A stretch of DNA of 64,000 nt from Pseudomonas graminis (lineage in GTDB: Bacteria; Pseudomonadota; Gammaproteobacteria; Pseudomonadales; Pseudomonadaceae), in contig NZ_MDEN01000069.1 of assembly GCF_001705435.1 (NCBI RefSeq), positions 124,001-188,000 of the forward strand, written 5' to 3'. Shown piece by piece: positions 8,617 to 17,555 of the stretch. The notes under the pieces are model-generated. The model saw only the letters and a program-made list of their open reading frames with translations, was not told the DNA's origin and did no database searches. How positions within the stretch are numbered: position 1 is the stretch's first letter; the number at the start of each line of letters is the position of its first letter. The translations under genes and the position numbers were made by a program.

Positions 8617-10179
8617 TCAGAACTGGAAGTAAAGGAACGGCGAGAAACTGGCCGCCGAGAGTTTCAGGATCGATGCAACGAACATCAGCAGGATCAGCGC
8701 GCGCATGGCATAGCGCGACCAGTCGGCGGTCCAGTAGGCAGGCTGAACCTGCGCTTCGGTGCCGACGATGTAACCCGGTTGATGAATGCTGCCCGGCTTG
8801 TCGCCCGGCACGGCCTTGATCAGGCCAGGCTCGGCAGCGGCAGGGCCATCGGCCTGCACGGCTTTGTCGGTCGGCTTGGCCGGCGCACGGTTGCGGTAGA
8901 AATCACGCAGGCCAAAGAAGGCGAGGGTGATGTATGCCACGACCAGCGTTGCTACTTGCAGGCCGGTGAGGCTGGCGCGGTTGAGCTCCGACAGACCGAG
9001 ATCGCTGAAGCTGAACATGGCGCCGTACATGCGGGCGGCAACGTGCAGGTTTTCCGAGCGGAAGATGACCCAGCCCATGACCACCAGCAGGAAGGTGAAG
9101 GCCCAGCGAACGACGTTGAATGTGCGTGGCGCAGTGTTAAGGCCGATGGCTTTTTCAATCGCCAGCCACACACCGTGCCAGGCACCCCAGACGATGTAAG
9201 TGATGTTGGCGCCGTGCCACAGACCACCCAGCAGCATGGTCAGGAACAGGTTGCGGTAGGTCGCGACTTTGCCGCCACGGTTGCCGCCCAGCGTGATGTA
9301 CAGATAGTCACGCAGCCAGGTGGACAGGCTGATGTGCCAGCGACGCCAGAACTCGGTGATCGACTGACTGATGTAGGGCTGTTTGAAGTTTTCCATGAAG
9401 CGGAAACCCATCATCAGGCCCAGGCCGATGGCCATGTCGCTGTAGCCGGAGAAGTCGAAGTACAGCTGAGCGGTGTACGCCAGCGCGCCGAGCCAGGCGT
9501 CACCCGTGGTCGGGTTCTGCAGGGCAAAGCAATGGTCGGCGACCACCGCCAGCGTGTCGGCAATAAAGACCTTCTTGATGAAACCCTGCATGAACCGCGT
9601 GCAGCCTTCGGAGAACTTGTCGAGGGTGTGCGTGCGGTTGTTGAACTGGTCCACCAGGTCGCGGAAACGCAGCACCGGTCCTGCGATCAGGTGCGGGAAA
9701 ATCGCCACAAATGCTGCGAAGTCGATGAGGTTGCGCGTCGCCGGGGTGTCCCCACGGTAGACGTCGATGATGTAGCTGATGGACTCGAAGATGTAGAACG
9801 AGATACCGATCGGCAGCAACACATGGGTGAGGATGAACGGCTCAAGACCGATCGACGTCATCATCGCGTTGATGCTGTCCACGCCGAAGTTGGCGTACTT
9901 GAAGTAGCCAAGGATGCCCAGGTCGACCACCACGCCGAGCAGCAGCCAGCGCTGTGCCGGTTTGGTTCTGACCCCGGCAGCGCCTACGCGCAGGCCGATC
10001 CAGTAGTTCCACAGCGTCACACCTGCGAACAGTGCCAGGAAGTCCACTCGCCACCACGCGTAGAACACGTAGCTGGCGACCAGCAGCAGCAGGTTGCGAT
10101 AGCGTTGCCCGCTCAGGTAGTACAAGCCGAGAAACACCGGCAAGAACAGGAACAGGAACACGTTGGATGAGAAAACCAT
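8617..10179 (-). CDS. algI: Alginate O-acetyltransferase AlgI (MBOAT)
   Basis: Polytopic inner-membrane MBOAT protein of 520 aa that moves acetyl groups from a cytoplasmic donor to the periplasmic acetylation machinery. Many hydrophobic segments are visible from residue 1 onward. The MBOAT signature is intact: FDFSGYSDMAIG (about 241-252), FWRRWHISLS, and the essential histidine H322 in GGLWHGANITY, followed by WGAWHG. Length matches the family. It is separated from algL by 185 bp that contain an inverted REP pair, the only such element inside the operon. Confidence 0.97.
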   Translation of the reverse strand: MVFSSNVFLFLFLPVFLGLYYLSGQRYRNLLLLVASYVFYAWWRVDFLALFAGVTLWNYWIGLRVGAAGVRTKPAQRWLLLGVVVDLGILGYFKYANFGVDSINAMMTSIGLEPFILTHVLLPIGISFYIFESISYIIDVYRGDTPATRNLIDFAAFVAIFPHLIAGPVLRFRDLVDQFNNRTHTLDKFSEGCTRFMQGFIKKVFIADTLAVVADHCFALQNPTTGDAWLGALAYTAQLYFDFSGYSDMAIGLGLMMGFRFMENFKQPYISQSITEFWRRWHISLSTWLRDYLYITLGGNRGGKVATYRNLFLTMLLGGLWHGANITYIVWGAWHGVWLAIEKAIGLNTAPRTFNVVRWAFTFLLVVMGWVIFRSENLHVAARMYGAMFSFSDLGLSELNRASLTGLQVATLVVAYITLAFFGLRDFYRNRAPAKPTDKAVQADGPAAAEPGLIKAVPGDKPGSIHQPGYIVGTEAQVQPAYWTADWSRYAMRALILLMFVASILKLSAASFSPFLYFQF

Positions 10180-10281
10180 CCTTTACCTCTCCATTTGTCC
10201 AACATCAAGGGCCGAAGCCCCCCCAAACCCCCCACGAAAAATGGAGGGCCGAAACATGTTCGGGTTAACCCGGAACTACCC

Positions 10282-10353
10282 TGTGGGAGCGAGCTTGCTC
10301 GCGAATAAACGGGTGCCGCTCATGGCCCCTTCGCGAGCGAACTTGCCCCCACA
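10282..10353. repeat. Inverted REP pair between algL and algI
   Basis: GTGGGAGCGAGCTTGCTCGC (10283-10302) and its near-reverse-complement at 10330-10353 (TTCGCGAGCGAACTTGCCCC) face each other across about 25 bp, the standard arrangement of Pseudomonas REP doublets. The transcript could fold into a long hairpin inside the alginate mRNA. Confidence 0.85.
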
Positions 10354-10364
10354 TCCCGCTGCGC

Positions 10365-11501
10365 TTACGAGCCGCCCTTATCACCCTTGTCATGCGTCGG
10401 GTCATAAGTGCGGGTCAGGTCGCCGCCGAGGCGGAAGTTCTTGAACGGTTGCATCTTGTGTTTCTGTTCAAGCACATCCGGGCCGCAGTCATACAGCGAG
10501 CAATACGGTTCCAGCCAGGCGAATTTCATGTCGGTTTTCAGGTCCGTCATGTCCTGCTTTTCGCCGTCACGTGCTGCGAATTCGCTGCCTGAATTCTTCA
10601 CGCCAGCCAGGACGCGATCACCCAGACGCTTGAGCGCACCGTTGTTTTCCTGACGCAGATCGACACCGTTGGCCTGGGCGAAACTCGCGATCATCGCCAA
10701 CGGCGGAAGCGCATAGTTGTGGTAGGCCAGCGCGCGTTGCTTGCGCTTGAGCTCGTTCGGCAGGAACCCTTGCGGGTCGATCTGGTTGGCGCCGATCTTG
10801 AATTCCTTCACGGCCCAATCGAACAGGTCCTGGCGATTGGTCGCCACTGCCGTGGACATCACGGCCCAGGCGGCCCAGTACGAGTGGTTATTGGTCTTCT
10901 CAAGCGGCAGATTGTTCCAGTCGCTGACCACGTGATCCGCCAGTTTGCTGAACCAGGCTTCGATGACCTGCGTCTCCTGCTGGCGGGTAGCCAGAGGGTG
11001 CGACTCGGAGAACTTCAGGCGCAGATAAGCGGACGACATGCTGCCCAGTGCCCATTTGCGCATCGACTTGCCGGTGTGGTTGAAGTCGGTGGACTCCAGC
11101 GCATCGGCCTTGGCCCAGGTGGTCAGCATGTTCAGCGCGCAATCGAGCTGTTCCGGGCGACCGTCACGCATGTACTGCATCACCACCTTGCTGGTGGCAC
11201 GCTCCATGGTGGTGATGTCTTTGGTCGCATCACGGAACGCCTGGTCCGAAACCATGTTCAACGTTGCGCGGGCCTTGTCCGAGCCTTCGTATTTGCTGCG
11301 AAACTGCAGCGGACCGGTGTAAGGCTGCGGGATTGAGTCACAGCTGAACTTGCCCTGGCCTGTCTTGAATTTCTCGACACCTTCGTAGTAACCCTGCGGC
11401 GGCACGAGTGTCGACGCAGCGCTGGCGCCGGTGGCGAACAGTGCCGAGGACATCATCGCCAGCGACAGAAGGGTAGGGAGCATCAGTTTTGGAGTGTGCA
11501 T
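10365..11501 (-). CDS. algL: Alginate lyase AlgL
   Basis: Periplasmic PL5 polymannuronate lyase, 378 aa, that degrades alginate misrouted into the periplasm and is required for normal export. Signal peptide MHTPKLMLPTLLSLAMMSSA...ASA is cleaved near residue 27. The family motif NNHSYW (about residues 195-200) with catalytic Asn/His and a downstream Tyr in YHNYALPP are present. The frame is open further upstream, but ATG 11501 has a suitable GAGG sequence and directly starts a signal peptide. It begins 7 bp after the algX stop. Confidence 0.96.
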   Translation of the reverse strand: MHTPKLMLPTLLSLAMMSSALFATGASAASTLVPPQGYYEGVEKFKTGQGKFSCDSIPQPYTGPLQFRSKYEGSDKARATLNMVSDQAFRDATKDITTMERATSKVVMQYMRDGRPEQLDCALNMLTTWAKADALESTDFNHTGKSMRKWALGSMSSAYLRLKFSESHPLATRQQETQVIEAWFSKLADHVVSDWNNLPLEKTNNHSYWAAWAVMSTAVATNRQDLFDWAVKEFKIGANQIDPQGFLPNELKRKQRALAYHNYALPPLAMIASFAQANGVDLRQENNGALKRLGDRVLAGVKNSGSEFAARDGEKQDMTDLKTDMKFAWLEPYCSLYDCGPDVLEQKHKMQPFKNFRLGGDLTRTYDPTHDKGDKGGS

Positions 11502-11508
11502 AGGAGCC

Positions 11509-12948
11509 TCATAACCCGGCTTGCGCGGTTTGATGCGCGACATTCGGGAACACGTTGCGTTTGCATACTTTCGCTTCGACCTGCTGTGGCGCAGTGCCCG
11601 CTTCCGGACCCTGCACTTCCAGTGCGAGCAATTGCTGGTCAGCCCAGTCTTTGTCATCGCGCAGTTCGAAGGAGAAGCGCCCGTCGGTTTCAGATGTTTC
11701 AGGTTTTTCGATCTTCAAGTCTTCGTGGCGACCGTTCATGTACCAGAGGCGCGCCTGAAGGGTTTTCACCGAGTTGTCGGCGAACTTGATGTCGATCTGA
11801 TTACTGCCGTTGCGCACATCCTTGATGCCGTTTTTGCCGTTGACCAGCAACTCGTTGATCCCTGGTTTGAGGGTGGTGCTAGTGCTCATGATTGCCGGCT
11901 TGCCTTCACAGCCGTTGTCCAGCAGCGACATCATCTGGCGATAGATGGTCTCCTGGTCGAGGCGATAAAGCGGCGAGAATTCCCAGATGAGAATCTTCGG
12001 TGGGTGTTTCTGGAAGTCTTCGCTGCCCAGGTACTGCAGCATCGAACCTTCAAGGCCGCCGCCCGGGAAGGCGACGTTCAGCACATCAGCACCAATGTAT
12101 TCCTGCAAAAAGCCGGCAAAGTTGTAGTTCTTGCCGCTGTGACTGGTACCGACCAGGGTGATTTCCGGGTTGCCGGAGTCACCAAACAGGTCGCCGTCGG
12201 CTGCTTCGCCTTTGGGTTCCGTCTCAAACTGGTCCATGTACTGGATGGCATAGCTCGTGCCGCACAATTGACCGGCCATATTGTGAAGAGTGCCCTTCTT
12301 GCCCATGCGACCTGACAAATGGGTCTCGAATTCACGGCGCGGAACGCCGGCAAAGGCCTGCATCTTCTTCACGGAATCAGCGACGATTTTAGCCGTGCGC
12401 TGAGCGCCGTACGGCGTCCAGTGCTGGTCACCGCGGAAGTAGAAATCGTGGGCCTGTTGCTCGTTGGTCAACGGCGACAGGTCCGGCACGGTGTAGCCCA
12501 TTTTTGCGAAACGACCGAGCATGGCCTGGTAGTTGCGCAGTGCGGTGTTGTAGTCGAACTTGTCGCGTTCGGCCGGGAACAGCTTGTTGCGATCAACCAG
12601 CCCGCGGGTGGGTTGGTACACGACCACCAGCTCTACACCCTTGCTCTTGAAGGCGTCGTGCAGCATTTGCATGCGGCGATAGCCTTCAGGCGTGGTATCG
12701 AATTCGGTGCGCAGGTCTTCACGGGTCCGGAACAGCCAGTCGCCCTGGGCCTGAACCAGCGTGGTGAAGTTCTGCTGATAGCGGCTGACGTAGTTTTTTT
12801 CGTCATGCGCTTCTGGGCACAGACTGCAGCAAGGCTCGGCAGTGAAGGTCGGGGCTGTGGTGTCCGCTGCATACGCGCCATTGCTGGCGGCGAACAGTGC
12901 AGCGGTCAGGCCCGAGAGGCTGAGCAGTTTGATCAAATGTGCGTGCAT
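11509..12948 (-). CDS. algX: Alginate O-acetyltransferase AlgX
   Basis: Periplasmic protein of 479 aa that performs the terminal acetyl transfer to polymannuronate and bridges the synthesis and export complexes. Signal peptide ends at about residue 28 (GAYA/AD). The N-terminal SGNH-like domain has catalytic D174 and H176 (GDQHWTP) and S269 (GTSHSG), identical positions to P. aeruginosa AlgX. A C-terminal carbohydrate-binding module follows from roughly residue 345. The cysteines CCSLC near residue 40 match the family. Confidence 0.97.
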   Translation of the reverse strand: MHAHLIKLLSLSGLTAALFAASNGAYAADTTAPTFTAEPCCSLCPEAHDEKNYVSRYQQNFTTLVQAQGDWLFRTREDLRTEFDTTPEGYRRMQMLHDAFKSKGVELVVVYQPTRGLVDRNKLFPAERDKFDYNTALRNYQAMLGRFAKMGYTVPDLSPLTNEQQAHDFYFRGDQHWTPYGAQRTAKIVADSVKKMQAFAGVPRREFETHLSGRMGKKGTLHNMAGQLCGTSYAIQYMDQFETEPKGEAADGDLFGDSGNPEITLVGTSHSGKNYNFAGFLQEYIGADVLNVAFPGGGLEGSMLQYLGSEDFQKHPPKILIWEFSPLYRLDQETIYRQMMSLLDNGCEGKPAIMSTSTTLKPGINELLVNGKNGIKDVRNGSNQIDIKFADNSVKTLQARLWYMNGRHEDLKIEKPETSETDGRFSFELRDDKDWADQQLLALEVQGPEAGTAPQQVEAKVCKRNVFPNVAHQTAQAGL

Positions 12949-12961
12949 AGAAATATCTTCC

Positions 12962-14611
12962 TCAGTCCCGGAGTTGTTTCTGGCTTTCGACCGGGTCGAT
13001 CAACACGGCTTTCTGTTGGCGCACCAGCAGATCGAGGATTTCGTCCTGACGATCGCCCAGTACACCGTTGAAGCTGATCCCGCTGGCTTTGGTCGGTGCA
13101 AGCATCGACACCTTGTACAGCTCGACGCTCAGAGGCGAGTCGATGGACAGGGGGCCTGAACCGTTGGAGGTCAGTTCGCCGCCGACCATGATCAGCGAGA
13201 CTTCGGCATCGAATGGATCGAGCTTGATGTCGCGGTCAGTGTCAGACAGGTCCTTGATGTGGCCGTAAACGCCCATCAAACCGTTACCGATGGCCAGGTT
13301 TTCGTACAGCTTGATGTTGGTGCTGTTGCGAACCCGGATGCCGTGACGCTTGTTGGCGAACACACGGTTACCCCACAGCAGGTTGTCGGCACTCTCATAC
13401 AAGGTGATGCCATCGGTGTGGTTGCGGTAGATCTCGTTGTACGCCACCAGGTTGTTCACGCTGTTACGGTCAAGGACGATGCCGGACAGGTGGTTGTCGT
13501 AGCTTTTGTTGTTGATGATGAAGCTGTCGTTCACCTCACGGGAGACGATGATCCCGTGCTTTTTCTTGGTCCCGTACACCGTGTTTTCGGCAATGATCAG
13601 ACCGTGGGAACGGTCATGGGGGTCGATGCCGTAGATGATGTTGTCGTGGTAGGTGCTGCCCTTGACCACGAAGTCACGGGTTTCATAGCAGTAGAAGCCG
13701 TACCACATGTCCGAGAATTCAGAGTTGACGATCCAGCCGGTTGGCTCGGCGCGATTCATCTGAGCCTTCATGTTCGGCGTGTACTGGGAAATACTGATCC
13801 CGTACGACTTGCTGTTGTTGTAACCCAGGCTCGCCACTTTGGTGTTGAACATGTAGGTCTGCGTACCGCCCCAGGACAGCAGGAACGGACGGAATTCCTT
13901 CGGCGCCTTGAACGTCGACGGGCCGTTGGATTTCTCGCTCCAGCCGGTCAGTTTGGTGTCCGACATGAACAGCAGGTTGTCGTTGACCAGAAACGCACCG
14001 GCGTCCTGAGACAGGCGCAGTTCGGTGGTTTTCTTGTCGACTTCGAGGATGCCGTTCTTGCCCACGACGATCGGCAGACGAGCCAGGAACACGCCCGGCG
14101 AGGTCTCGCTCAGGTACTGTTTAGGCACCTTTTTCGCGAGGTCCTGCAACGTCATGTAGCCGTCTTCGATGAAGATGGCCTGGGGAATGCCGTGCTGACG
14201 GGCTACCCATTCGGCCATCTTGTTGTCACCGCCGATGAATTCCTTCAGCGAGTCTTCCTGCATCATGCGTTTGATCGCGACCTTGCCCGGCTTGCTGCGC
14301 ACGATCTTCTTCTGCATGGCCTGCTCGGTGTAACCCGAGAGGTCAGGCAGCTTGGGCTTGTCCATCAACAGCGGTTCGATGGGCGGGCTGCTGATGGTGT
14401 AGGTCTTGGCCTGATGCAGGCCCTTGACCACCACTTCCTTGTCATCCGCCGGATGCGCCGCAGGGGCAGGAACCGGCAACGGGTTGTTGGCCATGGCCGC
14501 AGTGCTGGAGAGCAGCATGACGCTGCTCAACACTGCGCATTTCAGCACAGAGCTTTCCAGCAAGGCATGCGGCCATGCCCGGTGACGCAATCTGCTTGAT
14601 TGACTGTTCAT
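12962..14611 (-). CDS. algG: Mannuronan C5-epimerase AlgG
   Basis: Periplasmic right-handed beta-helix enzyme, 549 aa, converting internal D-mannuronate to L-guluronate in the nascent polymer. Signal peptide covers about residues 1-41 (long basic n-region, cleavage after AMA). The repeated N/H/G-rich turns of the beta-helix (for example NNKSYDNHLSGIVLDRNSV) occupy residues 290-450, and the active-site DPHD motif is at residues 330-333. It lies 14 bp downstream of... the operon order places it between algE and algX, as usual. No oddity seen. Confidence 0.97.
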   Translation of the reverse strand: MNSQSSRLRHRAWPHALLESSVLKCAVLSSVMLLSSTAAMANNPLPVPAPAAHPADDKEVVVKGLHQAKTYTISSPPIEPLLMDKPKLPDLSGYTEQAMQKKIVRSKPGKVAIKRMMQEDSLKEFIGGDNKMAEWVARQHGIPQAIFIEDGYMTLQDLAKKVPKQYLSETSPGVFLARLPIVVGKNGILEVDKKTTELRLSQDAGAFLVNDNLLFMSDTKLTGWSEKSNGPSTFKAPKEFRPFLLSWGGTQTYMFNTKVASLGYNNSKSYGISISQYTPNMKAQMNRAEPTGWIVNSEFSDMWYGFYCYETRDFVVKGSTYHDNIIYGIDPHDRSHGLIIAENTVYGTKKKHGIIVSREVNDSFIINNKSYDNHLSGIVLDRNSVNNLVAYNEIYRNHTDGITLYESADNLLWGNRVFANKRHGIRVRNSTNIKLYENLAIGNGLMGVYGHIKDLSDTDRDIKLDPFDAEVSLIMVGGELTSNGSGPLSIDSPLSVELYKVSMLAPTKASGISFNGVLGDRQDEILDLLVRQQKAVLIDPVESQKQLRD

Positions 14612-14638
14612 CTCATTGCACTCCTATCGCGGCTTGCA

Positions 14639-16144
14639 TCAGAAGCGCCAGATGACGTCGACGATGGCGCGGTGCATGTAATCATCTACACCGCTGTGAT
14701 ACGCATCGCCCGGTTTGAACACGCCTGCACGCAGACGAATCAGCGCCGACGGTTCGTCGAACGACTGGCTCACCGCAGCAGGCAGCAGGCCTTGCTTGAA
14801 GTACTTGGTGACGACGAGGTCCATTTCCTGGCCCAGGTCCTTGCGGCCGTCTTCAAGCGGCAGCGAGGCGAATGTGCTGACGCCATCGGAGTCGACATTT
14901 TCCTGAGCCGGGTTGATACCCGCGCCGCCGATGCCCGAATGGCCGTCGACACGACGGAACTTGTGGTAGATCAGCGAGGCGTCGTACTCGTCCTGCATCT
15001 GCCACGAAGCGAACAGCGAGCCGGACTCTACGTTGGCCATTTCGCCCTGGAACGCTTCACCGAAGCGATGCACGCGCGAGCGGGTACCGGTCCAGTTCGA
15101 GCGGTTGCTTTCCAGACCGTTCTGCTCGTAGTTCTTGCTGGCACGGGAGTAGGCGCCGCCCACTTGCCACATCGGATCCAGACGGAAACGCAGGCCCAGG
15201 TCGGTCGCCCAGCCGTTGACGTTTTCGCTGTTCTTCTCACCGGCCACGTACTGATCGCCAATGGCGTCATAGGTGGTGCCGATGCGGTCACGATCGCCGG
15301 TCAGCCAGGTCAGGCTGCCCCAATAGTTGACGGTGTTCAGGTTGCGGTAGTTGTACGCATCGCTGTTGGCCTGCAGACCCAGCCAGGTCAGGTCGCCACG
15401 CGAAGTCTTGTCCAGGTCGTCGATGGCCGAGCCCTGTTGTTTCAGGCTGCCGCCGTCATGACTGTGGTGCGCACGAACGCCTGCCCACTGGCCCGGCGTC
15501 CACTGGTATTCCACGTCGCCATAAAGGTGCGAGCGATCCTTGTCCTGTGCCGACAGTTCGGTCAGGTCGGTGCGGTATTCGCTGAAGCGCTGGGCGGCGC
15601 CCACTTCTGCCTTGAGCAGGGTGGTGTCGAAGGTCCAGTTCACCGCTTCGATGTTGGTGTCGTGCCACTGACCATCGTCATTGCGCAGACGCTGACGGCC
15701 GACTTTCAGGATCTCGCCGGGGTAGGGCGTGAAACCGCTGTAGCCGATCCAGAACTCACGCAGGGCCGCGTAGCTGTCATCGACTTTGCGGCTGTTCGAC
15801 GTGCTGCGCGAGCGCTGGGCGCTTTGGCCGTTTGCGTCGGTGACCTGCTGGTCCAGCGGGTCGGTCTGGATGGTGTCGGTCGCGGTGACGACCTGGCCCA
15901 TCGCGTAACCGCTCCAGTTGCCCCACTCGCCATACGCCCACGGACGCAGATCCAGACCGACACCGTTGACGTCGCCACCGCTGCGGGTGCCGAGGTCACG
16001 GTCGTCTTCCATCTGGCCGGTCGCTTTGACTTCGATGCCGAAATTCTGAGTGTCGGTCAGGGCGGCCAGTGTCGGCGTGGCCCAGATCAGGGAGAAGCCC
16101 AGGCCGAATCCGGCCGCCATCAGAGGGTTCAACTTAAGCTTCAT
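14639..16144 (-). CDS. algE: Alginate export porin AlgE
   Basis: Outer-membrane 18-stranded beta-barrel through which alginate leaves the cell, 501 aa. Signal peptide ends near residue 28 (TLA/AL). Alternating amphipathic strands run through the protein and it ends in phenylalanine (DVIWRF), the C-terminal signature for BAM-dependent outer-membrane insertion. Its start codon overlaps the algK stop by 4 bp (ATGA at 16144-16141), implying translational coupling; AlgK is the lipoprotein that helps localise AlgE. Confidence 0.97.
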   Translation of the reverse strand: MKLKLNPLMAAGFGLGFSLIWATPTLAALTDTQNFGIEVKATGQMEDDRDLGTRSGGDVNGVGLDLRPWAYGEWGNWSGYAMGQVVTATDTIQTDPLDQQVTDANGQSAQRSRSTSNSRKVDDSYAALREFWIGYSGFTPYPGEILKVGRQRLRNDDGQWHDTNIEAVNWTFDTTLLKAEVGAAQRFSEYRTDLTELSAQDKDRSHLYGDVEYQWTPGQWAGVRAHHSHDGGSLKQQGSAIDDLDKTSRGDLTWLGLQANSDAYNYRNLNTVNYWGSLTWLTGDRDRIGTTYDAIGDQYVAGEKNSENVNGWATDLGLRFRLDPMWQVGGAYSRASKNYEQNGLESNRSNWTGTRSRVHRFGEAFQGEMANVESGSLFASWQMQDEYDASLIYHKFRRVDGHSGIGGAGINPAQENVDSDGVSTFASLPLEDGRKDLGQEMDLVVTKYFKQGLLPAAVSQSFDEPSALIRLRAGVFKPGDAYHSGVDDYMHRAIVDVIWRF

Positions 16145-17553
16145 AGAGGTGCGTCCCCGCCGTCTTTTTCTTCTTGCAGTGTCTGCAAGGCCAACGCGTT
16201 TTGCGCGGTTGTGCCGCGGACCTGCTGTTCTCGCTGGAGAAGACTCTGCGCCTGGGCGCGCTTCTCAGGCGGCAATTGTTCGTTCAGTTGTTGCGCAAGA
16301 TCCGTCGCTTGCGGTGTGCCCTGGGCCAGTGCGAGCTGGCCGAAGACCCATGCGTTGACCGGATCAGGCTTGATACCTTTGCCTTGCGAGAACAACTGCG
16401 CGAGGGCGAAGTCGGCGCTGTTCTGGCCACCGCGTGCGGAGGTCAGCAACTGGTCGACCGCTTTCTGCGGGTCTGGATGGCCCAGATAGCCCCGGCGATA
16501 CAGCTGACCCAGGTAGTAATGCGCGGAGATTTGCGTCGCAGCCGCCTTGGTCAGGTGCTCTTCGGCTTTCTTCGCATCCGGCAAGACCAGCTTGCCTTCG
16601 TAATACAGCTTGCCCAGCAGCAGCTCGGCGCGGGGTTGATCCGCAGCACGGCCGTTGTCCAGGTATTCCATCATCTTGTTGACGTCACCCAGCTCGGGGA
16701 AGTCGTACAGCAATTGCGCCAGGCTGACCCAGGAAGCGGGGTAACCGGGGGCAACTTTCTCCAGCAGCGACTGCGCGGTCTTTTCGTCCGGCTTGCCGAG
16801 GGTCGAATCCGCCAGCACGCGAGCGACGCTGTCGACCCGCATGGCAGGCACGCTGCCCATCGCGTAGCCGCTTTGCATCTGCTCGATCAGCGCCGCCTGT
16901 TTGTCGGCTTCGCCGCGCTTCTGATAGACCGTCGCCAGCTCGGTGTAGCAAACGTCAGTGGTGCGCAACGCTTGCTTGCAGATGCTTTCGACTTCAGCCA
17001 GATGCTGGTCGTAGGTGCCCTGGGTGCGATACAGCAGCACTTGGGCCAGACCCGCTTCCGGGTAACCGGTCGCGCGCCATTCGTTGATCTTCTGCTGCGC
17101 ATTCACGTTCGGGAACGTGTGCGGGTACTGCAGATAGAGCATCGCCAGCGGGATCAGCGTGCCGGCTTCGCCATTGGCGAAGGCCTTCTTCAACAGACCT
17201 TCGGCTTCACGTTGCTCGGCTTCGGTGGAGTTCGGCTTGACCGCCAGCAACTTGCCCAGACGCGATTGCGCCCGAGGCGAAGTGGCGGCAGCAGCGCGAT
17301 ACGTTGCCTCGGCCTGCTTGATCAGCTCGGGGTCGCGAGTACCCACCTGGATGTCCGCAAGGCCGACCTGCGCATCGCTATAGCCCAGGTCCGCCAGTTG
17401 CCGATAGTTTTGCTCCGCCATCGCGGTGTCGCCGCGTTTCAGGGCTTCGTTGGCCAGGCGCTGATCGGGCAGGCCGGCACAGCCGCCCAAACCGATAGCG
17501 ATCGCCAGGCTCAACACTGTAGGGGCTGACAAGCTTCGTAGTGGGCTAGCCAT
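16141..17553 (-). CDS. algK: Alginate biosynthesis TPR-like lipoprotein AlgK
   Basis: Outer-membrane lipoprotein of 470 aa that works with AlgE and binds AlgX. Lipobox LGGC ends with Cys25. Sel1/TPR-like helical repeats fill the rest (ALKRGDTAMAEQNYRQLADL, AEEHLTKAAATQISAHYYLG, AVDQLLTSARGGQNSADFAL). Length fits P. aeruginosa AlgK. The start is 2 bp after the alg44 stop and the stop overlaps algE, so three genes are probably translated as a coupled block. Confidence 0.96.
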   Translation of the reverse strand: MASPLRSLSAPTVLSLAIAIGLGGCAGLPDQRLANEALKRGDTAMAEQNYRQLADLGYSDAQVGLADIQVGTRDPELIKQAEATYRAAAATSPRAQSRLGKLLAVKPNSTEAEQREAEGLLKKAFANGEAGTLIPLAMLYLQYPHTFPNVNAQQKINEWRATGYPEAGLAQVLLYRTQGTYDQHLAEVESICKQALRTTDVCYTELATVYQKRGEADKQAALIEQMQSGYAMGSVPAMRVDSVARVLADSTLGKPDEKTAQSLLEKVAPGYPASWVSLAQLLYDFPELGDVNKMMEYLDNGRAADQPRAELLLGKLYYEGKLVLPDAKKAEEHLTKAAATQISAHYYLGQLYRRGYLGHPDPQKAVDQLLTSARGGQNSADFALAQLFSQGKGIKPDPVNAWVFGQLALAQGTPQATDLAQQLNEQLPPEKRAQAQSLLQREQQVRGTTAQNALALQTLQEEKDGGDAPL

Positions 17554-17555
17554 GT

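Noticed and set aside
14600..16489. A 629-codon plus-strand frame over algE and algK
   Set aside because: Spans two real genes on the other strand and has no recognisable features.
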